Below, piece by piece: positions 15,142-20,378 of a stretch of DNA of 20,378 bases. Position 1 is the first letter of the stretch. Every line of letters starts with the position of its first letter. The translations under genes were made by a program, and so were the position numbers. The stretch comes from Ruminococcaceae bacterium UBA5396. GTDB taxonomy: Bacteria; Bacillota; Clostridia; Oscillospirales; Acutalibacteraceae. The stretch lies in contig DHOG01000190.1 in assembly GCA_002410715.1 (NCBI GenBank), forward strand, positions 20,617 to 40,994, read 5' to 3'. The notes beneath the pieces were generated by a model that searched no databases, was not told the origin of the DNA, and saw only the letters and a program-made list of their open reading frames with translations.

Positions 15142-16875
15142 GGGTTTCACACCGTCATTGAACATTGCGTATGTGTTTTTTCCTTTCTTTTTTGCTTCAT
15201 ACAATGCTTTGTCTGCATTATGATATAGATCCTCAAATGTAATTCCGTGAGAAGGATAAAGTGCGATGCCGATGCTTACCGAAACCGACATGTTTGTCTC
15301 AAAAGCATTATCAAGCGTTTGAGATAAATGGTTTATTTCAATTGCTTTACGAATAGCCCTTTCCGGAGTGGATATATTTTTTAAAAACAGCAGAAATTCA
15401 TCTCCGCCCACACGTCCAAGAATATCGGTTGAGCGGAATAAGTCCTGCATACATTCCGAAATTCTTGTAAGAAGATTGTCTCCGTAAAGATGACCGTAGG
15501 TATCGTTTATGCTCTTAAAATTATCGATATCAAGAACCATCATGGCATGCTGATTTGTTTGCCCTTCTTCACTGTCAAGGAATCTGGTGACACGACTTTT
15601 GGTTGCTCCGTGATTGTAAATCTTACATAATGAATCCCGTTCGGCAAGGTACTGCATTTCAGCTTCTTTCTTTTTACGGCTTTCTATACTTTTGATTGTA
15701 ATAATACCCATAACGTCATTGGTGCCGGGATCACGCAGCAGGTTTATTGTGCATTTGATCCACATAAAAGGCTTGCCCAACTCGGCTCGGCGAAACTCCA
15801 ATGTGACTGATTTTCGTCCATTCTTAAAAGCGGCAAGCAGACTGGTTTGTGATAAGCCGTCCACCAGGTAGCCCGCGTCATCAGGATGTATCCATTTTAC
15901 AGATATCCATGACAGGCATTCGGAAAAACAGTTTGAAGGTGCCATCCCAAAACGTCTTGCCAAGCCCTCATGTCCTTCAATCAACGTATCTTTGGTAACG
16001 TTTACTTTATAAATATGAATTGCGCTGCTGAGAATTGCCTTATGGTATTCAAGCTCAGTCAACAGCTTTTTCTCTTTTTTATATTGTGATGTTATATTTC
16101 GAATGATTCCGAGGGCGTAGGAACTGCCAAAACCGTATTGATGCAGATTGGCAATTGTAATTTCGACCCAATACTTATTAAAAAGCTGAATTGTTAAATA
16201 TGTAACCGAGCTGCCGTTTCTTGTTTTTTCAATAGCGCGGTCGCATGTATCTGCGAAATCAGGATGAATCAACCCCATTTCTACTAAACTTTCCGAGCAG
16301 CAGTCAAAGCAGGGCGAAATCCCGTAATTTTCAGCAATTGTATGTGACAAATATATTTTATTATTTTCAATGTCATAGTCAAATAATATATAGCCCAGCC
16401 GTTCAAGAGGAATTCTGTAATATGATTTATGAATTGGGCAGATATTTTCAGAATCTACTTTAAAATCACACACATAAGTAAGGCTGCCGCACAGCCTCTC
16501 AATCCCGTCCGCCTGAGTCAGCAGGCTACCCTGAAGCAGAACCCATGAGATGTATCCTGCCTTATTATATACCCTGTAGGTGTAGTGAACCTTTCCGCAC
16601 ATTTCAAGCTGATTACGAACGGTGGTTTGGACAACCAATCTGTCGACTGCAAGCAAAAACGCAGAAGGGGTTATTCCGAATTTTTCGGTCCATTCATTTT
16701 GGTCATAGCCCAACATTTCTATGCATTCATTGCTAATGAATGATATCGAAAAATCGTAGTCAATATCAGCTATAATAATACCTCCGTTTATGCTGCTTTG
16801 AATTGCGTTCAGCATCTGCGGAGAAAGCGATTCATGATTCCAAATTTGGTTGTTTTCTAATAAGTCTAAACTCAT
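15109..16875 (-). CDS. PAS-PAS-PAS-GGDEF diguanylate cyclase
   Basis: The 588-residue cytoplasmic protein should make cyclic di-GMP from two GTP. Three PAS-like sensor regions occupy roughly residues 20-140, 155-265 and 280-400, with PAC-like ends (YVCDFKV, GIIRNITSQ, GIITIKSIESRKKKEAEMQ). The GGDEF domain follows with ERDSLCKIYNHGAT, LDIDNFKSINDTYGH and an intact GGDEF at 490-494. The product-binding inhibitory site RSTD (481-484) lies exactly five residues before the active site, so feedback inhibition is likely. There is no transmembrane segment and no EAL domain. The sensed signal is unknown. GAGGAGG, 11 bases before the ATG, is buried in a predicted leader hairpin. The 3' end overlaps the convergent small gene by 33 bases. 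Confidence 0.93.
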   Translation of the reverse strand: MSLDLLENNQIWNHESLSPQMLNAIQSSINGGIIIADIDYDFSISFISNECIEMLGYDQNEWTEKFGITPSAFLLAVDRLVVQTTVRNQLEMCGKVHYTYRVYNKAGYISWVLLQGSLLTQADGIERLCGSLTYVCDFKVDSENICPIHKSYYRIPLERLGYILFDYDIENNKIYLSHTIAENYGISPCFDCCSESLVEMGLIHPDFADTCDRAIEKTRNGSSVTYLTIQLFNKYWVEITIANLHQYGFGSSYALGIIRNITSQYKKEKKLLTELEYHKAILSSAIHIYKVNVTKDTLIEGHEGLARRFGMAPSNCFSECLSWISVKWIHPDDAGYLVDGLSQTSLLAAFKNGRKSVTLEFRRAELGKPFMWIKCTINLLRDPGTNDVMGIITIKSIESRKKKEAEMQYLAERDSLCKIYNHGATKSRVTRFLDSEEGQTNQHAMMVLDIDNFKSINDTYGHLYGDNLLTRISECMQDLFRSTDILGRVGGDEFLLFLKNISTPERAIRKAIEINHLSQTLDNAFETNMSVSVSIGIALYPSHGITFEDLYHNADKALYEAKKKGKNTYAMFNDGVKPLHCNIKDCQN

Positions 16876-16882
16876 AATCGAG

Positions 16883-16924
16883 AACGCCTCCTCTTCACCT
16901 TTTGCCTCAGAAGAAGGCGGCGTT
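16883..16924 (-). promoter_or_regulatory. 5' leader hairpin covering the diguanylate cyclase ribosome binding site
   Basis: In the transcript, AACGCC, CCT and TTC segments (from 16924 down to 16910) pair with GAAG, AGG and GGCGTT (16896 down to 16883). This gives 13 pairs with one mismatch and one bulge. The Shine-Dalgarno GAGGAGG (16893-16887) lies inside the stem, which could limit translation. Confidence 0.6.
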
Positions 16925-16931
16925 TAAAGGT

Positions 16932-16937
16932 ACTATA
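16932..16937 (-). promoter_or_regulatory. Candidate -10 of the diguanylate cyclase promoter
   Basis: TATAGT on the minus strand (16937-16932) matches the -10 consensus at five of six positions and would start transcription near 16925, at the foot of the leader hairpin. No good -35 exists at 16-18 bases. A tandem repeat occupies that region instead, suggesting an activator-dependent promoter. Confidence 0.45.
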
Positions 16938-16955
16938 ATCAAACCGGTTAATTGA

Positions 16956-16975
16956 GATTGTAACTGATTGTAACT
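16956..16975. repeat. Tandem 10-base direct repeat upstream of the diguanylate cyclase
   Basis: GATTGTAACT occurs twice in a row (16956-16965, 16966-16975) and is followed by GA, the start of a third copy. The period is one helical turn. It overlaps and precedes the position where a -35 element would be expected for the minus-strand promoter. Confidence 0.8.
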
Positions 16976-17034
16976 GAATCGGCAGGAAAAATCAATACTA
17001 TTATCCACAATATTACATTAATGAGCGTTTTTAA

Positions 17035-17068
17035 GGGCTTTTACAGAAAATCAATTCTGTAAAAACCC
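17035..17068 (-). terminator. Hairpin at the end of the proline operon
   Basis: TTTTACAGAA (17039-17048) pairs with TTCTGTAAAA (17055-17064) around six bases. Three further G-C pairs (17035-17037 with 17066-17068) follow one mismatch. It lies 35 bases after the stop of the membrane-protein gene. The strand after it on the minus side is only weakly T-rich, so termination strength is uncertain. Confidence 0.6.
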
Positions 17069-17102
17069 CTTTTGCTATGCCAAAACAAAACGCTTCAGTT
17101 TG

Positions 17103-18131
17103 TTATGACTGCTTTGATTTGGTGGTTTGATTCGAATTGGAAACAGAATCTGACGTTTTCCCCGCATCTTCTGTCTCATCTTGTGCTTCATATGTCAATT
17201 CTGTTTTTACGCTTTCATCAGACGATTTCTCATTTGCAACCGAAATCAATTTCCAGGAGTCTGTGTCAACCCGTTCTACGGTATAAATCTGAAATTTTTC
17301 GGCATCTTTTGGTGTCGGATCAATCAGCTCCCCTTTTTCATCGCGGCCGATTTTTGTTGTCAGAACATACCCGACGCGCACCTCGATTCTGTCCCCTTTC
17401 TTCTTAAGAGAATCTATAACGTTAACGTACATAGAAGACGAGCTGGTACTTGGAATATGATAATAGCCTTGCGACTCATCATATTCAACCGCAAAGCTTT
17501 TACCCTCATCCCCGATTGTGTGATGATAAATTGTAACGCCTGAACCAAATAAATACATGTAGGATTCTTCAATTTCACTGACCGGAATCAGCATGCGACC
17601 AAGATCATCCATGGCATAGGAACTGATACCGCTGCTGTCGAGAAGCTGTTGGATACGTTCGGTTTCAGTTATACGCCAAATAGCGGCAAGCAGCAAGGCA
17701 TCCTGCTTTGATTCGTTAACATTTGAGAAAGGCTCGGGATTATATTGCATGACCGGCAGAAGAAAATCATACAGCTCATTGCGAAGCGGTGTGTCATCTT
17801 GTGCGCGTTCCACCGCACGAATACCCGCCATCACCAATGAAACCAAACCAATGGCAGCAAGCACCAGCACCATGAGCCCGATCGGAGCCGCAAGACGATG
17901 CATACCGCGTCGTCGTCCACCCGTTGTATAGCGGGTGGCTGAAAGCATCTGGGGAATTTCAGCCGTATCAGCGCCAGCTTCACGGAGAGACTGCTTGGCA
18001 TGTTTCATTTCACGGTTTATTGAAGATCCAGCTGCCGAAACAGCAGACGACTTTTTATTTCTAACCGACATTTTAGTGCTTTGATTTTCAGGCTGTACTG
18101 AATCTTCGACCTTTTGCCATTCACTTTTCAT
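17103..18131 (-). CDS. Uncharacterised single-pass membrane protein
   Basis: The 342-residue product has a charged cytoplasmic N-terminus of about 75 residues. A basic stretch (GGRRRGMHR) then leads into one membrane helix at about 80-104 (LAAPIGLMVLVLAAIGLVSLVMAGI). The large outer domain (about 105-315) contains YDFLLPVMQYNPEPF and GYVLTTKIGRD. The C-terminal tail is rich in Ser, Thr, Gln and Lys. The positive-inside rule places the C-terminal domain outside the membrane. I do not recognise a family. ATG 18131 has AAAGGAG eight bases upstream and is preferred over an in-frame ATG at 18176, which would overlap proA. It starts 16 bases after the proA stop, so it is almost certainly in the proBA operon. 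No link to proline is visible in its sequence. Confidence 0.8.
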   Translation of the reverse strand: MKSEWQKVEDSVQPENQSTKMSVRNKKSSAVSAAGSSINREMKHAKQSLREAGADTAEIPQMLSATRYTTGGRRRGMHRLAAPIGLMVLVLAAIGLVSLVMAGIRAVERAQDDTPLRNELYDFLLPVMQYNPEPFSNVNESKQDALLLAAIWRITETERIQQLLDSSGISSYAMDDLGRMLIPVSEIEESYMYLFGSGVTIYHHTIGDEGKSFAVEYDESQGYYHIPSTSSSSMYVNVIDSLKKKGDRIEVRVGYVLTTKIGRDEKGELIDPTPKDAEKFQIYTVERVDTDSWKLISVANEKSSDESVKTELTYEAQDETEDAGKTSDSVSNSNQTTKSKQS

Positions 18132-18147
18132 GGAGTCGGCTCCTTTC

Positions 18148-19407
18148 TTAACGAATTTGTCCATTTCCATATACAATGTATTTCATGGTGGTCAGCTCGC
18201 GTAGGCCCATGGGGCCGCGGGCATGAAGCTTTTGTGTGGAGATTCCGATTTCAGCCCCCATGCCGAATTCCCCGCCGTCGGTAAACCTGGTTGAAGCGTT
18301 AACATATACAGCCGCGGCATCGACCCGGGATGTGAACGCTTCTGCCGCACTATGGGTGTCGGTTACAATGCATTCACTGTGGCCGCTTCCGTATCGGGAA
18401 ATATGCTCAATGGCTTCTTGGATTGAACAAACCACACGAACAGCCATTGTAAAGTCGAGAAACTCTGTTGCATAGTCATCCTCGGTTACGGCAATTATAT
18501 CCGGATCTCCCAGGATTTCACGCGTTTGCTCACAGCCACGAAGCGCTATGCCGGCTTGTTTCAAAGCCGATACCAGAGTAGGCAGCATAGAGGGGGCAAC
18601 CGATTGATGCACCAGCAATGTCTCTGCAGCATTGCAAACCGACGGACGGGAGGCTTTTGCATTGACGACAATCGCCTTGGCCATATCAATATCTGCCGCT
18701 TCATCCACATAGATGTGGCAGTTGCCGACACCGGTTTCAATCACCGGGATGGTTGAGTTTTCAATAACCGCTTTAATCAGACCTGTGCCCCCCCGCGGAA
18801 TCAGAACATCAATATATCCGCGCATACGCATCATTTCGGCGGCTGTTTGGCGAGAGGTGTCTTTAATTAGCTGTACACAGTCTGCAGGAAGCTTTGCGGC
18901 ACTTAATCCCTCGCGCAATGCCTCTGCAATTGCGATGTTTGAATGCAGTGCTTCCTTGCCTCCTCTGAGTATTGCTGCATTTCCGGATTTTAGGCAAAGC
19001 GCAGCCGCATCCGAGGTCACGTTTGGGCGTGCCTCATAAATAATACCCACAACGCCAAGGGGGACCCGTGTCTTTTGTATGCGGAGTCCGTTCGGGCGAA
19101 GGCTGCCCTCTATAATCTCACCGACAGGATCACCCAGAGCGGCGACCTGACGAATTCCGTCCGCCATGGCGGATATCCTGGCGGGCGTGAGGGAGAGCCG
19201 GTCCAGCAATGAACGGTTCATTCCGTTTGCGGTTGCTTGTTCAATATCAAGCCGATTGGCAGTAAGGATATCGTCCTGTTTTTCTACTAGCGTGTGTGCC
19301 ATCAGCTCCAGTGCGCTGTTCTTCACGGCTGAAGATGCAACCGCAATCTGTTTTGACGCTGTTTTTGCACGTCCGCCTAATTCGTGAAGCATTGCAGGAT
19401 TACTCAT
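18148..19407 (-). CDS. proA: Gamma-glutamyl phosphate reductase (glutamate-5-semialdehyde dehydrogenase)
   Basis: This 419-residue enzyme reduces gamma-glutamyl phosphate with NADPH to glutamate-5-semialdehyde, the second step of proline synthesis. Family motifs are all present: VPLGVVGIIYEARPNVTSDAAALCLKSGNAAILRGGKEA (about 115-153), IPRGGTGLI, and the catalytic cysteine Cys258 in SRPSVCNAAETLLVH. The C-terminal FTDGGEFGMGAEIGISTQKLHARGPMGLRELTT is typical. It follows proB by 52 bases, and AGGA lies seven bases before its ATG. Its length is normal. Confidence 0.96.
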   Translation of the reverse strand: MSNPAMLHELGGRAKTASKQIAVASSAVKNSALELMAHTLVEKQDDILTANRLDIEQATANGMNRSLLDRLSLTPARISAMADGIRQVAALGDPVGEIIEGSLRPNGLRIQKTRVPLGVVGIIYEARPNVTSDAAALCLKSGNAAILRGGKEALHSNIAIAEALREGLSAAKLPADCVQLIKDTSRQTAAEMMRMRGYIDVLIPRGGTGLIKAVIENSTIPVIETGVGNCHIYVDEAADIDMAKAIVVNAKASRPSVCNAAETLLVHQSVAPSMLPTLVSALKQAGIALRGCEQTREILGDPDIIAVTEDDYATEFLDFTMAVRVVCSIQEAIEHISRYGSGHSECIVTDTHSAAEAFTSRVDAAAVYVNASTRFTDGGEFGMGAEIGISTQKLHARGPMGLRELTTMKYIVYGNGQIR

Positions 19408-19459
19408 TTTAGATTCCTGTCCTTTCCGTAGTAGTTTTATGACGGTCGGGGAGACCTTC

Positions 19460-20260
19460 TTAAGTACAGAAAAGAGTACCTACCGGCTCGCCGTCAAATA
19501 AATTATACAAGCAATGGGGATTGGATCCGTTCATTATCACCGTCGGAATACCTGCCTCGCCGGCAATTTCGGCGGCGTGAAGCTTGGTAATCATCCCTCC
19601 GGTGCCTCTGCTTGACCCTGCACCACTGGCAGATGCCCGCAGTGCATCGTCAATTGTATCTACAAACGGAATCATGACCGCGTCGTCATGTGTGCGGGGA
19701 TCTGACGAGTAAAGCCCGTCAATATCTGTCATGATAATCAGGGCGTCGGAGCCGGACAGAACCGCAACAACAGCGGAAAGGGTGTCGTTGTCCCCAAATT
19801 CAATTTCTTCGATCGACACCGTATCATTTTCGTTAACAATGGGGACTGCCCCGTAAATCAAAAGCTGATTTATGGTGTTGATTACATTGGATTTTCTGTC
19901 TTCATCTTCGATGACATCCCGTGTCAGAAGAACTTGGGCGGTAACATGCCCGTATTCGGAAAACTGTTTGTCATATATGTACATCAATTCGCACTGCCCG
20001 ACGGCAGCAGCAGCCTGTTTCCCCGCGATGTCGCACGGGCGTTCTTTCAGTCCAAGGTGCGCAACGCCCACTCCGATTGCACCCGAAGTTACCAGAACAA
20101 TTTCCCGTCCTGAGTTTTTGATATCGGACAGCACTTTAACCAACGATTCAATTCGTCTCAGGTTCAGATTTCCATTTGCATAGGTCAAGGTTGAGGTACC
20201 TACCTTAATTACGACACGCTTGGATTCTATGATTTTTTTCATTGTTACTTCCCGTTTCAT
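19460..20260 (-). CDS. proB: Glutamate 5-kinase, short form without PUA domain
   Basis: The 266-residue kinase phosphorylates glutamate with ATP to start proline synthesis. The amino-acid kinase motifs are intact: RVVIKVGTSTLT (15-26), LVTSGAIGVG, IPIVNENDTVSIEEIEFGDNDTLSAVVA-like central residues, and RGTGGMITKLHAAEIA near the end. The C-terminal PUA domain of longer ProB proteins is absent, as in some other Firmicutes. ATG 20260 has AGGAAG seven bases upstream; ATG 20242 is an alternative start with GGGAAG. It is the first gene of the proB-proA-membrane protein operon. Confidence 0.95.
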   Translation of the reverse strand: MKREVTMKKIIESKRVVIKVGTSTLTYANGNLNLRRIESLVKVLSDIKNSGREIVLVTSGAIGVGVAHLGLKERPCDIAGKQAAAAVGQCELMYIYDKQFSEYGHVTAQVLLTRDVIEDEDRKSNVINTINQLLIYGAVPIVNENDTVSIEEIEFGDNDTLSAVVAVLSGSDALIIMTDIDGLYSSDPRTHDDAVMIPFVDTIDDALRASASGAGSSRGTGGMITKLHAAEIAGEAGIPTVIMNGSNPHCLYNLFDGEPVGTLFCT

Positions 20261-20309
20261 ACGGACACTTCCTAATTACAATAATTAACGCCCCGAAATA
20301 ATACGCTTA

Positions 20310-20338
20310 ATTATACCAGCCGCAGGTTCTGTGTGCAA
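20310..20338 (-). promoter_or_regulatory. Promoter of the proBA operon
   Basis: On the minus strand TTGCAC (20338-20333), a 17-base spacer and TATAAT (20315-20310) preceded by TGG form a strong promoter with an extended -10. Transcription should start near 20303, giving a leader of about 43 bases before proB. No T-box or attenuator is seen in this short leader. Confidence 0.75.
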
Positions 20339-20378
20339 GCATTCACTGTTTATGTGTCTGTGTCAAGTTAATGTTGGT

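Noticed and set aside
17001..17010. Perfect DnaA-box-like TTATCCACA, with a near copy at 11332-11340
   Set aside because: Single isolated boxes are expected by chance in 20 kb; there is no cluster, AT-rich unwinding region or dnaA/dnaN context, so no origin is called.

Overview
The window looks like ordinary chromosome from an anaerobic, probably spore-forming member of the Clostridia, most likely of the Oscillospirales/Ruminococcaceae type. The reasons are strong Shine-Dalgarno sites, sigma-A promoters (TTGACA/TATAAT), a T-box leader in front of a leucine gene, the pyruvate formate-lyase pair typical of fermenters, and small Clostridia-type proteins of unknown function. This placement is inference from gene content. 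No rRNA, tRNA, CRISPR array, transposase or phage gene was seen.

Layout. Positions 1-1957 (+) hold the end of a surface-glycan cluster: the tail of an upstream gene, an NAD-dependent sugar epimerase/dehydratase and a membrane-anchored family 2 glycosyltransferase. Positions 1946-4500 (+) hold a promoter and a coupled pair, a TIGR03960-type radical SAM protein overlapping its DUF2344/TIGR03936 partner by 4 bases. Positions 4527-7898 (+) hold leucine synthesis: a consensus promoter, a leucine T-box with terminator, leuA, then leuB with its own promoter, and a terminator. leuC and leuD are not in the window. Positions 8033-11150 (-) hold pflB followed by pflA, separated by a hairpin terminator. 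A 31-base palindrome separates pflB from a divergent gene at 11438-12544 (+). That gene encodes a two-half P-loop protein whose two nucleotide-binding loops both appear damaged.

Positions 12553-13808 (-) hold a YfcE-type phosphodiesterase and a biotin-protein ligase without a DNA-binding domain, translationally coupled. Positions 13892-15141 (+) hold three small uncharacterised proteins with two inverted repeats between the second and third. Positions 15109-16875 (-) encode a PAS-PAS-PAS-GGDEF diguanylate cyclase that overlaps the third small gene tail to tail by 33 bases. Its ribosome binding site is buried in a predicted 5' hairpin. Positions 17035-20338 (-) form a proline operon, proB-proA followed by a one-pass membrane protein of unknown function, with a near-consensus promoter upstream and a hairpin at the end.

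Most of the window is housekeeping metabolism. The least explained parts are the P-loop-degenerate gene with its palindromic divergent control region, the three-gene block of small proteins, the hairpin and tandem repeats in front of the diguanylate cyclase, and the membrane protein attached to proBA.
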